A stretch of 64,000 nucleotides of DNA. It comes from Jacaranda mimosifolia (Eukaryota > Streptophyta > Magnoliopsida > Lamiales > Bignoniaceae). The stretch covers positions 44,254,501-44,318,500 of the forward strand of contig CM032117.1 in NCBI GenBank assembly GCA_018894105.1, in the 5' to 3' direction. The notes below the pieces were generated by a model. That model had not been told where the DNA came from. It was given only the letters and a program-made list of their open reading frames with translations, and did not search any database. A program made the position numbers and the translations under genes. Below, piece after piece: positions 1 to 11,700 of this stretch (position 1 is the stretch's first letter; each line of letters opens with the position of its first letter).

Positions 1-1779
1 CTAAGAGAGGAGGGGGGGTGAATTAGGCCTAAAGGATTTTAATGTAATGAAAAATGTAATGAAAGTTTATCACTCAAATACTTTTTGGCCTTTCAAAAAT
101 AGTTTAAGTCTTTTGTAGAAAATAAGTTTAGTTGCTGACTAAAATTTGTAAATACCAGTTAACTAACTAGTCAAACTAGTTATAAATAAAGTAGTAAAAA
201 CATAAGTAAATAGACACTGGTACTTATAAAGGTTCGGCAAGCTTACTCCTCCACATAAGCTTTTCACTTAAGATTTTAAGCATGTCAAATCAATTAATAC
301 ATAAGAATGTTTTACAAGCAAACATAGTAATTTGACAATATGAAAGTTAAGGATCATAAACACCCAAATAGGGTGAAAACCAACTCTTCGCAAAAAGCTA
401 AACCAGAATCTTAGATGAGATAAGGCAGATTCCAAAGCAGAATGAAACTAGCTGTGTTGTGAACATGCTCAAGCGAACTTCTGCTAGTTTCACTAGCACA
501 ACCTCTGTGCACTAATGCACGTGTTGCTGTCACTCCGTACGGCAAGCTCTAGACCCTCATTCCAGACCGAAACCCAAAACACTGCAGAAGATTCCAGACA
601 GCACCGCTCTACCGGTTTCTTTACCTAAAAGTCCTTAAAGCAACCAAGTGCCGATTTGTTCTCTTAACGGGGTCCTTTGAGAGCAAGTACAACTCCCATC
701 CCTTTTCACCACTAGGTCCTTCTAGACACAAGCCTCCTTGTCCTCATCTCCCCATGGTCCGTCGAAGGCAAGCTCCCCTTCAACTTTTTCACCACAAGGT
801 CCCTCAAAAAACACATATAAAGCAAGGAATTAGCAACATTTTACCAAAAACGTGATGAGAGTATCACACAACTCCTCAAAACACTTAATAAAGATCTTTT
901 CCCAACTAAGTGATTCGCTCTAAATAATGCTGCATATTTTCTTATTTATAAGCTCACGTCCAACGGCTATAAATCCTTAAATACATAAGTGTATGTTAGA
1001 ATCAAAAAAGGAAATAAGATGTATGGTAAAAATCCATTAGCACCATGAATTGCGGATTTATCAATAAGTAAAACAAGATTGATTTCTTTCCTAAATCATA
1101 AAGATATAAATTAGGCTAGAATTTACAAGAGATCTTTTAAATATGGAAAGTATATTCTAGCGCGTGATAGATTGTAACAGATAATTAAGAAAAGAATAAT
1201 TATGGCATCTAAATCAAATAAATTTATTCAGCAAGCTAGAGATGCAAGATTCATAGTCAAGAAGGATATATTTTCCTAGTATGAAAGATATGAGAATCAA
1301 TTTTTATGAAAAAGGCAAGTTAGATTCCAATTATTTATATAAGGCATATTCCAAAAGAGACTTATGAATTCTCTGCAGATTAGTTGAGATAATTTTAATA
1401 TGTCTATGAAGAAAAATGTTCTTTCCTTAAATCATTAAAAGGTTATCAAATGGGAATAAGATAGTAGAAAAAGTAAAGAAGTTGTTAGTCAATCATTCCG
1501 TATATTACGTTCATTGTATTTGGCCATGATGAACACATGTTTAAATTCAAGATCAACAATATGATGTTCCTTCCATAAGTAAGAGATATGATGTGTTTAA
1601 TTAAATATAAAGATATGCTATCAAAACCAATATAAGGTAAATTTAGACAGCACAGAATAAGTTCTAGACAACAGAAGACAAGTTCCAGTTGATATTTTGG
1701 AATAATTCACATCTATCATGCAACAAATATTGTCATAATCAAAACTCTTAAACTTATGCAAAATTATCAAAGGGTTAGT
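1..1779 (-). repeat. 3' LTR of the left copia element (left end off window)
   Basis: Aligns base for base over long stretches with 6418-8177, for example from the shared opening aattaggcct to the shared tail around aaaactcttaa. On the element's strand the terminal TG has decayed to TA. The LTR holds no gene. A TATA-like motif on the minus strand lies at 941-952. Confidence 0.9.
941..952 (-). promoter_or_regulatory. TATA-box candidate in the copia LTR
   Basis: On the minus strand this reads CTTATAAATAAG, in the middle of the LTR as expected for a retrotransposon promoter. The matching site in the 5' LTR (about 7331-7342) reads CCTACAAATAAG, so the copy that would drive the element has lost the TATA core. 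Assigned by motif and position only. Confidence 0.4.
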
Positions 1780-1900
1780 AATCTCCCCATTTCTGATTAT
1801 GACAATAAAATTTGATGCATGATAGTAGAAATAAATACAAAGATATCACCTAATCTCCCCATGTCTGTATGCCATGGTAGATCCTCAGTCTCCCCCCATC
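1777..1900 (-). other. Cluster of three polypurine-tract motifs
   Basis: Three copies of a purine tract lie on the minus strand just inside the 3' LTR: at 1777-1791 (AAATGGGGAGATTAC), 1850-1865 (GACATGGGGAGATTAG) and 1886-1900 (GATGGGGGGAGACTG). The first touches the LTR and is the likely plus-strand primer. Repeated polypurine tracts upstream of the 3' LTR are a known trait of Sireviruses, which supports that lineage call. Confidence 0.65.
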
Positions 1901-2189
1901 TCGATGTAGGATTTCCATCCAAATACCAAAATAGGACAGAAACCAGAATAGAGAAGCATGAAGTAACAGTCGTGGATACCAGTTGAGAAGAATTATAATA
2001 CTTATAGAGATAAAGTAAAACATTCACCATATGATAGTTAAACATATGATACTCAATTAGGCATGTAGACAAATAGTTAAACATGTGGATCAAAAAATCA
2101 AGTCAATTTTAGAATGTTTAGAAAGCACATGCAGAGAGGTAAGAGCAGCATTCACATTGAAAACCAATTTCCTGCTTAAATTAAAATTA
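1901..2189 (-). other. 3' untranslated region of the left copia element
   Basis: Lies between the end of pol and the polypurine tracts. It can be read open for about 98 codons on the minus strand, but the peptide resembles nothing I know and the base use is like the surrounding noncoding DNA, so I do not call a gene. Confidence 0.5.
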
Positions 2190-4099
2190 TGGACGCAATC
2201 CCCAATTTATCCCTGATTTCAATAAACTTGCTTTCTTCCAATGCTTTTGTGAAATTATCTGCAAGTTGTTTCTTAGTTGGAACAAAATTCAATAGAAATA
2301 TCACCCTTATGCACATGATCACACAAGAAATGATGTTTAATTTCAATGTTCTTATTGCGTGAGTCTAATACTAGATTTTTGGAAATACTTATAGCATTGG
2401 TACTATCATAGGAAATAGGCAAACAAGACACATTCATACCCAAGTCATGCAAAATACACCTAATTCATAATACTTGGGTGCAGTAATTGCCCAAGGCCAT
2501 GTATTCTGCCTCAATTGTAGATAATGCAACTACGCTTTGCTTTTTACTACACCACGAAATTGGGCAATTTTCCAGCAGTTGACAACCACCATGGTACTTT
2601 TCCTGTCTATCTTACAACTAGCATAATCCGTATTAGAATAGCTTATGAAATTAAAAGATTTAGAGTGTGGATACCATAAGCCATAGTTAGATGTTTCCCT
2701 GAGATATCTCAGCATCCTTTTAACAACATTCAAATAGGATTCCTTTGGGTCAGACTGGAATCTAGCACATAAGCATGTTGCGAACATAATATCTAGATGG
2801 CTTGCAGTTAAATAAAGTAAACTACCAATAATACCTCTGTAGACTTTCTCGTCTACACTCTTACCGTCTTCATCAAGTTTTAGTCTGGTACTTGTACTAG
2901 TTGCAGGGTTGCATTCACTTATTCCAAACTTCTTTAAAAGCTCCATTGTATACTTTTCTTGTGAGATGAATGTCCCTTTTTGAGTTTGCGTTGCTTGAAG
3001 TCCCTAGAAGTTGAACTCTCCCATTAAGCTCATTTCAAATTCCTGTTTCATTTTTTCGACAAACTCTTGACAAAGTGGATCATTAGTAGCACCAAAAATG
3101 ATGTTATCAACATAAATTTGAACAATAAAGGAACTATTTTCTTGGTGCTCAGTGAAGAATAAGGTATCTAAAATTCCAACAGAAAAGCCATTTTTTATGA
3201 GAAAGTTACTCAATCGATCATACTGAGCCCTAGGGGCTTGTTTTAATCCATATAAAGCCTTTGTTAATTTAAAAATATGATGAGGAAAGTTTTGATTTTC
3301 GAAACTAGGGGGTTGCTCAATATGAACTTCTTCTTTTATGAATCTATTTAGAAAAGCACTTTTACGTTCATTTGATAGAGCATAAACTTTTTATGAGATG
3401 CAAAGGCAAGAAGCATTCTAATTTATTCTAACCTTGCAATTGGAGCAATCATTTCATCGTAGTCAATGCCCTCTTGTTGAGTGTAGCCTTTTGCTACCAA
3501 TCTGGTTTTATTCCTGGTAACTTTACCGATTTCATCTAACTTGTTTATGAATATCCACTTGGTACCAATGACTAGATGGCATGATGGTCATTCTACCAGC
3601 TTCCAAACTTCATTCTTGTCAAACTAAGCCAGTTTTTCCTTCATTGCTTCAATCCAAAATGGATCTTTTAGCGTCTCTTTGACATCTTTAGGTTCAATTA
3701 TTGAAATGAGAGCACAATTGGATTCATCTAGTGGAGCTTGTTTGGCTTTAGATATGTTAGTTATTCTAGCTTGAGGATCTACAATGATTCTGTCAGTAGT
3801 GTGATTGGAAGCATATTTAAACTTTCTGATTCTTTGTTTAGTCCTTTATATTAATTCACTGGAATCAGGTTCAGCAGTGGGATTTGTTTCCTCAAGTGAT
3901 TTCGATTTCTCTTGATTTGAAGTAGATGGCTCAGGGTTCGGAATCTTAACTGGTGCTTCGAATCCTACAATTTCCTTGCTCAAAGTTTTCTTGGCACAAG
4001 ATGGGTTAGTCTCATCAAACGTAACATGCATGGATTCTTGAACTATTCTTTTCATTTTATTAAACACACGATAGGTTTTACTATGCATTGAGTAACCAA
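2190..4099 (-). pseudogene. Copia pol, 3' part: reverse transcriptase and RNase H
   Basis: Minus-strand fragments in several frames rebuild a Ty1/copia RVT_2 domain. From the N-terminal side: a linker rich in Ser/Glu/Pro (about 3846-4088), FWIEAMKEKL and WVFINKLD-type wording (3500-3660), ALYGLKQAPRAQYDRL (about 3200-3260), the catalytic box IYVDNIIFGATND (3085-3125), then YRGIIGSLLYLTASHLDIMF (about 2790-2860), LSTIEAEYMALG of RNase H (about 2480-2520) and the terminal TKALEESKFIEIRDKLGI near 2190-2230. The second aspartate of the usual YVDD is Asn here. Stops and frame changes occur throughout, so no enzyme is made. It follows the integrase part directly, as in an ordinary copia polyprotein. 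Confidence 0.88.
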
Positions 4100-5383
4100 C
4101 AAAGATAGCTTCATCAACTTTGGAATCAAATTTGTCAAATAATATCTATCATTGAGAATGTAACATTTGCAATCAAAGACACGGAAAAAAGAAATATTTG
4201 GAGCTTTACTGTGCCACAATTCCTATGGGATTTTGCTTAAAAGTGGTCTTAAGAAAATATGATTTGACACATAACAAGCCATACACAAGGCTTCACCCTA
4301 AAAAGATTTTGGAAGATCATATTCATTAAGCATGGTTATCATATTCATTAAGCATGGTTCTAGCAACTTCTTGCAAAATCTGATTTTTCCTTTCAACCAC
4401 CTCATTTTGTTGGGGAGTCTTAGGAGCAGAAAAATCATGATTGTAACCATGTTCTTCACAAAATAAAGTAAAGTTTATTTTATTAAACTCAGTTCCATGG
4501 TCACGTCGAATTTTCTTAATAAAATAACCCTTTTCATTTTGAAGTCTTTTGGTAAGTGAAATGAAAGCACTTAAAGCATCATTTTTATGAGCAAGGAATA
4601 GAACCCACATAAAATGAGTATAATCATCTATTATGATAAACATATATCTTTTACCTCCAAGGGAAGTGATTTTCATAAGTCCGAATAGGTCAATGTGTAG
4701 AAGTTCCAGTGGCCTAGAAGTTGTGATTTCATTCTTTGGTTTGAAAGATGTTTGGATTTGTTTCCCTTTTTGGCATGCATCACATATCCATCCTTGGAGA
4801 AGTCTAACTTTGGTATCCATTTGACAAGATCTTTCTTTGTGAGATGAGATACAAGCTCCATGTTTATGTGACCCAATCGTCTATGCCATTTCCAGCATTC
4901 TTCATATGAAATAGTTAAACACTTCACATTTTGACAAGTTAAATCATCAAGGGTTGTACAATAAATATTTCCATTCCTGGTAGTAGTAAAAACCAATTTC
5001 TCATTTTGCTTAATGACATAGTGAGTAGGATGAAATTTAACCTCATAACCTTCATCGCATAGTTGACTGATACTAACCAAGTTATGCTTAAGGCCCTCAA
5101 CAAGCTATATATTATCAATAATAGTACTAGTCTGATTACCAATGGTACATTCACCTATTATGCCTCCTTTTGTGTTGTTTGCATAGAGAATATTTCCTGC
5201 AAGACAATTGTTAAGCTTAAGGAACATAGATGCATCCCCCGTCATATGCTTGGAACATCCGCTATCCAAGTACCACTTTTGTTTTAGGGAATGTTCGTTA
5301 GCATGAACTTGATTTACCATGAAACCAATTCTCTTCATTATCAAATTGTTCACCATCGAATTTGTCCATGTAGTAGCCATCAC
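4100..5383 (-). pseudogene. Copia pol, 5' part: protease and integrase
   Basis: The aspartic protease signature YLDSGCSKHMTGD lies at about 5239-5277. Next comes the GAG-pre-integrase zinc region with WHRRLGH (about 4870-4900) and CDACQKGKQ (about 4755-4785), then the rve core: LELLHIDLFG (about 4680-4720), RRDHGTEFN (about 4484-4510) and PQQNEVVERKN (about 4390-4425), which supply the D, D and E of the catalytic triad. A frameshift near 4815 separates the zinc region from the core. The C-terminal stretch with FRVFDCKCYILND continues to about 4150. The second Asp sits in a DHGTEF context, as is usual for this group. Confidence 0.9.
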
Positions 5384-6341
5384 CTAGCTTTTGTTTGTTT
5401 TGTGTTTTTCCTCAATTGGGGACAATCTAATTTTTTGTGTCCGATTTCATTACATTCGTAGCAGCAAGATGACTCGGTACTTTAAGTTTTCGAACTGCTT
5501 CTTTTTTATTTTATCTTTTGTTTTAGAATTTCCTTTTGAGGTTCTTCAGTTGCTTTAATCTTCGAGAAATCAGAATGATTTCATCCTCAACCTAGTTCTC
5601 ATCAAGATTTTCTTGAAGTTCCGAATCGAAATCATGATCGGTATTAAAAGTAGTATTCTTTTTGGCTTTTGTTTATGAACCTTCATCTTTATTTAGTATC
5701 GTCATCTCATGGGATGTGAGAGATCCAATGATTTTACCTATGGTCATCCTGTTCACGAGCTTCTTGAATAGTAGTAGCTTTTGGTTTCCATCCCTTGGGA
5801 AGTGACCTAAGAATCTTCTGGACTTACTCATCCTCATTTATAGTTCTACCGAGTGCAAAAATAAGATTTATAATTTCCACAAAATGCGCGTACATCTAAC
5901 TTATGGTCTCATTAGGTTTCATTTGGAACATTTTGTACTTGTGAATGAGAAGAACAATCCTCTCTTGTCAAACCTAACTGGTATCTTCGTGGGTCACTTG
6001 CAACATTTCTTACATTTGCTTTGTTGTAGCACATGTACTAACTCAATTGTACTCCTATTTTGTGAGAGCGCACAATATAATGTTTTTACTCTCGCACTTA
6101 TTGAGATGACCTTTTTATCATCACTGGTAAATTCTAATCGCTCCTTTGGAACCATCTATCCATCAACTAATTTCACTAGAACTGTCAGCCCTTCACTGAC
6201 TACGTCCCATAAATCAAAATCTAGTGCAGTTATGCATTCTTGCATCCGATTTTTTCACGTAGCATAATTGAAACCATCAAATATTGGAGATCGGTTGTGC
6301 AATTGCCATTCTACAAAGACATCAAAAGTGTTAGTGGCCAT
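5384..6341 (-). pseudogene. Copia gag (nucleocapsid) remnant
   Basis: Reading the minus strand from an ATG at 6339-6341 gives MATNTFDVFVEWQLHNRSP, a typical opening for a copia gag, followed by gag-like text broken by many stops. A CCHC zinc knuckle, C-YE-C-NEIG-H-KKLD-C, is visible at about 5422-5462 with correct CX2CX4HX4C spacing; it would bind the RNA packaged in the particle. The start is only about 45 bases from the primer-binding site, so the leader is very short. The stretch 5490-5760 is the most eroded part. Confidence 0.8.
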
Positions 6342-6386
6342 AAGATCTTTTACTTTGGTAGTTACACTATAATATAGAGAACCAAT

Positions 6387-6398
6387 GCTCTGATGCCA
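6387..6398 (-). other. Primer-binding site (initiator tRNA-Met) of the left copia element
   Basis: On the minus strand this is TGGCATCAGAGC, one base off the standard TGGTATCAGAGC that pairs with the 3' end of tRNA-iMet. Two bases separate it from the LTR edge at 6401, the normal arrangement. Confidence 0.85.
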
Positions 6399-6400
6399 AT

Positions 6401-8177
6401 TGAAAGTGATTATAAGCCTAAGACAGAGGGTGGAATTAGGCCTAAGTGATTTTTAATGCAATAGAAGCTTATCACTCAAATACTTTTTGGCCTTTCAAAA
6501 ATAGTTTTAAGTTTTTTGCAAAAAACAATTTTAGTTATTGATTGGAATTTATAAATACCAATTAACCAATCAGTCAAACCAGTGAGAAATAAAGCAATAA
6601 AAATATAAGTAAATAGACACTGGTATTTATAGATGTTCGACAAGCTTACTCCTCCAGTTAAGCTTTCACTTAGGATTTTGAGCCTATCAAATCAATTAAT
6701 ATATGAGAATGTTTTACAAGTAAACATAATAATTTGACAATATGAAAGTTAAGGATCAGAAAACACCTTAGCAGGATGAAAACTAGCTCTTCGCAAAGAG
6801 CTAAATCGAAATCCCATATGAGATAAGGTAGAATCCAGCTACGTTGTGAATAAGCCTAGGGGAACTTCTGTTAGTTTCACTTGCACAATCTCTGTGAATT
6901 GATGCATGAGTTGTTGTCACTCCGTACGACAAGCTCTACACTCTCCTTCCAGACCGAAACCATAACATTGCAGAAGATTCCAGACAACACCACTCTACTG
7001 GTTCTCTTCACCTAGAAGAAGTCCTTAGAGTAACCAAAGCGCCGATTTGTTATCTTCACGGAGTTCCTCGAAAGCAAGTACGACTCTCATCCCTCTTCAC
7101 CACTAGGTCTTTCTAAACACAAACTTGCCTTGTCCTCATCTCTTCACGATCCATCGAAGGCAAGCTCCCCTTGACCTTCTTCACCACAGGTTCCTTGAAA
7201 ACACACGTAGAGCAAAGAATTAGCAACACTTGAGCGCACAACGTGTATGAGAGTATTACACAACTCCTTAAATACTTAACAAAGTTCTTTTCCTAACTAA
7301 GTGATTCACCCTAAACAATGCTGCATATTTCTTATTTGTAGGCTCATGTCCAACAGCTATAAATCCTTAATTAGGTAAGTGTCCATTGTAATCAAAAAAG
7401 GAAATAAGATATTATGGTAAAAATCCATTAGCATCATGAATTAGGGATTTATCAATAAGTACGACAAGATTAATTTTTTTAACCTAAATCATAAAGATAT
7501 AAATCAGGCTAGAATTTACAAGAGATCTTTTAAATATGGAAAGTATATTCCAATGCATGACAGATTCTAGCAGATAATTAAGGAAAGAATAATTATGGCA
7601 TCTAAATCAGATAAATTTAATCAACAAGCTAGAGATGCAAGATTCAAAGCCAAAAAGGATATATTTTCCTAGTATGAAAGACATGAGAATCAATTTTTAT
7701 GAAAAAAGTAAGTCAGATTCCAATTATTTGTGGAAGACAGATTCCAAAAGAGACTTATGAATTCTCTGCAAATTATTTGAAGATAATTTAATACGTCCAT
7801 TCAGAAAATGCTCTTTCCTTAAATTATTAAAAAGTTATCAAATGGGAAAAAGATAGTAGAAAAAGAAAAGAAGTCGTTAGTCAATCATTTCATATATTAC
7901 GCTCATTGAATCTGGCCATGATGAGCACATGTTTAAATTCAAGATCAGTAACATGATATTCCTTCCATAAATAAGACATATGATGTGTTTAATTAATATA
8001 AATATATGTTGTCAAAATCATTATAAAGAAAGATAAATTTCAGATAGCAAAGAATAATTTCTAGATACCCAGAAGACAAGTTCTAGCTAATTTCTAGGAA
8101 TAATTCACATCAATCATACAACAAACATTGTTATAATCAAAACTCTTAACTCACACAAAATCATCAAATGTTTAACA
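6401..8177 (-). repeat. 5' LTR of the left copia element
   Basis: Begins TGAAAGTGAT beside the primer-binding site and ends TTTAACA at 8177, giving TG...CA ends. It is homologous to 1-1779 throughout. Scattered substitutions and small indels between the two LTRs indicate an old insertion. Confidence 0.9.
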
Positions 8178-8648
8178 TAATATATTGCGAGTTTTTTATC
8201 ACACACCAAGCAAATAAAAATATTAGGGGTGTGGATGTATTTATGAAGCCATATCCCTCATGCAAATTAGTCATTACTAGATTTTAACAACTTATTATAG
8301 AGCATTACAATAATATTATATTTGATAGTTAAGAAATTCATGTTACAAAGTCTAAAGATGATCACTTTGTAGTGTTAGAATATCACAATGGAAGATGCTT
8401 GTGATAAACAAATGAATAAATAAACAATATAGATATACATATGTGGTACAAGAAAAAAAGTCATGCTACAATGGATAATTTGCAACAAACTCCACTAATG
8501 TCCATGAATTAAATGATATTCCACCTCAAAATTCCATTATTTTCAATTAAATTTGTCCACCTCCTTCAATTGCTACCAACTTTAATGGCAAACATAGTTT
8601 AAAAATCACATTCATATAATTTATTTATCTAAATGATTAAAATTAACT
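8178..8648. other. AT-rich spacer, nothing recognised
   Basis: No reading frame, repeat or terminal motif stands out. A single taggggtgtgg at about 8225 looks like a hAT end but has no partner nearby. Confidence 0.5.
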
Positions 8649-8698
8649 CTCCCCCCCCCCACCCCCCCCCCCGCCCCCCCGCTCTCTCTCTCTCTCTG

Positions 8699-8732
<34 letters not shown>
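8649..8732. repeat. Compound microsatellite: poly-C then CT repeat
   Basis: About 40 bases of almost pure C (8651-8690) run into about 40 bases of CT dinucleotides. This is a simple repeat and is likely to vary in length between individuals. Confidence 0.97.
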
Positions 8733-11700
8733 AGTCATGCATTTTTGCACATGATTCCTAATTAATGCGGTCTACTATTACTATTGAAGGAGATGCATTA
8801 CATTAGAATGGGCAATTACTTATGAGGTATATTTCACGAACTCACATCTTTAAGATGCTTTTTGGGATGAAAATTATGCTTCATTGTGGGCTTTGAAGCT
8901 TTTTATGAAAAATCCTCTTTCACTCTCTAGAAAAGATATGTGTTGAATTCTCCTGAAAATCTTGAAGGCGAAATTTGTTCTCTGAGAAAAGCTTATGTCC
9001 TTTAATTAACCATGAAAAGAAACCCCTACACCTTATGGAGTTACATGATAGGTGGTACAATCAAACTTCAAAGGGTATGGATCGAGACCCATATTAGCAA
9101 TTTCCATCAAGATTCAACTATAATTTACAAATCTTTACTGTTGGCTACTGATGTGGATTTTATTACATTGGTTTAAATATTCCAAAACCAAATGATTTTG
9201 AGGCAAACTTTTGAAAATATTGGCATTTCTTATTTGGATTGCATCATTCACCAATTTTTTTTCAATACTACTTGTGTTTCTTTTGTTGATTTATCTCTTA
9301 TTTATCCTATAAAATTGATTTGAGTTGTATTTTTCTAGTGAATTTTTATGATTCTTTAAGATTAAATATTGTTGGAAAATGCTTTGAAAATTTAGGAAAG
9401 TTTATTTCTTGTTAATGTTACTTTTAAGAATTTATTCTTCTATGTACTTAAATGTTGCTGGGAAATTGCTATGCTTTGTTATTCTTGGTTTTGTTTCTTA
9501 AATCTATATTGTAGATTTTAGAGCATAATAGTGTGTGGAGTTGTATCCTTCTGTTAGAGTATTAGAAACTCTTCTATTAAGTAACTTATTATATATATAC
9601 ACAAACATTTGTAGTTTACATGGTTCATGTGAATTTGTGGAGAATGTTCTTGTATTATCTCTTGCATTTAGTGATGGAGAGTAGGAAGTATCAAATTTTC
9701 ACAATGTTTTTTCTTTGTTTTTCTTTTTAGGTTGAGTAATGCGCAATTTACTTGCACGTGTTGGGTATTATTGATTTATTTATGCAACCATTATATATGT
9801 TGTAAATCAAGTATCATTTTCTAAATTTCTGCCTAAATAATAAAACTTATGATATGTTTCTAAATGTGTTCTTTGCGAGTATGCCATTTGACATATTTTT
9901 TCCTTTACTTTTATGTTCATGTTTGTATCCTCTTCCCAATTTTTATTTAAGTCTAGTCTATTTAACTAATATTGTTTATTGGTTTAGGCTACTCTTAAGC
10001 ACAAGAAATATTTCCTAATTTACTAGCTCAATGGTTGTTTTATGTGATGAAGTAATTTGATAAATACTTATTAACATGTAATTCTTATATGGGATTGATC
10101 TAATGATAATAGTTGACTGGGATTATTGTTTACAAATACTATGTACTTTCCTTTATCTTTGTTTCATAGATATCATACTTAAATTCAACCTTATTATTGA
10201 GTTTACTCCCTTTATTTGCATTATATTAACTAGAGTGCATGCTTAAGGTTTAGTCACCATGAATGGGAACTAAGTCATTCCGCCATGGTGTCTTTTCTGT
10301 CATTCACATAGAGTTATTATACATAAAATATTTGAATAATTAATATGTGTTCCATTTATTGTTGGGAATATTGTTTAGGGATATATTGAGTTCCTGTTGT
10401 TGTATCTTTATTTGTTCACCAACGTGAGGAGAACGAGCATTTGTTGCAATACTTGGTTAACTATGAAAATATAAGCTAATTTGAAGAATATAATTGAATG
10501 GTAAAGTTACGTGCCACCCTAGCATATTGGTTAATATGCCCTCAGTCACATTTCCCATTATACTTTATCGTTGCTATCTTTGCATAAGTAGGTTTCATTA
10601 CAATATAGTGGCAAGATTAGAAATGCATCTATTTTATTCATTTATGCATTTCATTATGAAGGATTTGAGTTGCTTTCTTCATCAATTCTACAAATTATTT
10701 GGGATGTCCCATTGCAACATTACTAGCAAAGCAAACCTTCATGTTCACATAAATTATATTTTTCTTACTTGAAACTAATCATGACAACATAGGTAGATGC
10801 AGAAATGTAGGTATATTACAACGTCGTATACAATTTGCATATTGTAGGTAGTTGCTTGACAAATATGGTAATAGTTGTCAAATAATAGAATGACATGCAA
10901 ATATGGTTTTGCATAGTTTGCATGTGGTAGTATATTTTCTTTTGCTATCTATATTGACCCAAATCAAACATGTAAATTTAATTGGCAAATAAATTCCTCA
11001 TATATGTTTCGCATATTATGTTCAATGTTCTATTTAGAATACTGACACATAATTATGTCATATGACATGAAGTTCTGCTATTTTTTTTTTTATTTAAGTT
11101 ACTTGCTATAATGTAAGATAATTTCATTGCTCAACTTAGTATATAATTGATTTCATCTATATAACATAGCAATGTGAGGGACATATATGAAATTGCAAAT
11201 TTTGGAATAATAGATGGCATTTAGTTACCAATCTATTAGTAAAATCAATCTGATGATAACCATTGGCTCAAAGCAAATGAAATGACGTTTATCATGTTAA
11301 TGTATAATGAAATCATGAAGAGTAATGTGTTGAGTCCAAAATTTGACTCTTACAATGGATGATCGAGATGGTTGCTGCTAGGCTACAACATCCTATGAAG
11401 CAACTATAAGGGAAGGTGTGTGAGGTTCAAGTAAAATGAAAAAAAAATGCCACAACTTACGTACTTCGACCCACTGAGTTTGGATGGGCCATGGAGAAAC
11501 ACTTTGTGATGGGCTCAAATGAGTGATTGGCACAATGGCTACAGTACCTTGTTGACCCCTTTTTTAGTTCAATATAGTTTTACCAATATTGAAACCTTAA
11601 ATTCCAACTTTAATATTAATTTATTGCAATACTCTTATATAGGCTAATCTACCAATGCATATTTGCAAATGGAAAGGTTTGGCACATTATCAGAAGCATA

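Larger units (their letters stand above)
1..8177 (-). mobile_element. Ty1/copia LTR retrotransposon, Sirevirus-like, decayed
   Basis: Two direct repeats of about 1.78 kb (1-1779 and 6401-8177) flank an internal region read on the minus strand in the order gag, protease, integrase, reverse transcriptase, RNase H, which is the Ty1/copia order. A tRNA-iMet primer-binding site lies beside the right repeat and purine tracts beside the left one, so the right LTR is the 5' LTR. Position 1 matches about position 6418, so roughly 17 bases of the left LTR lie outside the window and the target-site duplication cannot be checked (the right flank is taata at 8178-8182). Integrase and RNase H wording and the repeated polypurine tracts suggest the Sirevirus lineage; that is inference from family resemblance. 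Many stops and frameshifts show it is dead. Confidence 0.93.

Noticed and set aside
1797..2093. Possible env-like extra gene in the left copia element
   Set aside because: The 98-codon frame has no signal peptide or membrane pattern that I can defend and overlaps the polypurine tracts.
6387..6398. tRNA gene near the tRNA-Met-like motif (also at 48127 and 56148)
   Set aside because: Only the 12 bases of a primer-binding site are present; there is no cloverleaf around them.
8220..8245. hAT-like end taggggtgtgg
   Set aside because: No inverted partner and no flanking 8 bp duplication within several kilobases.
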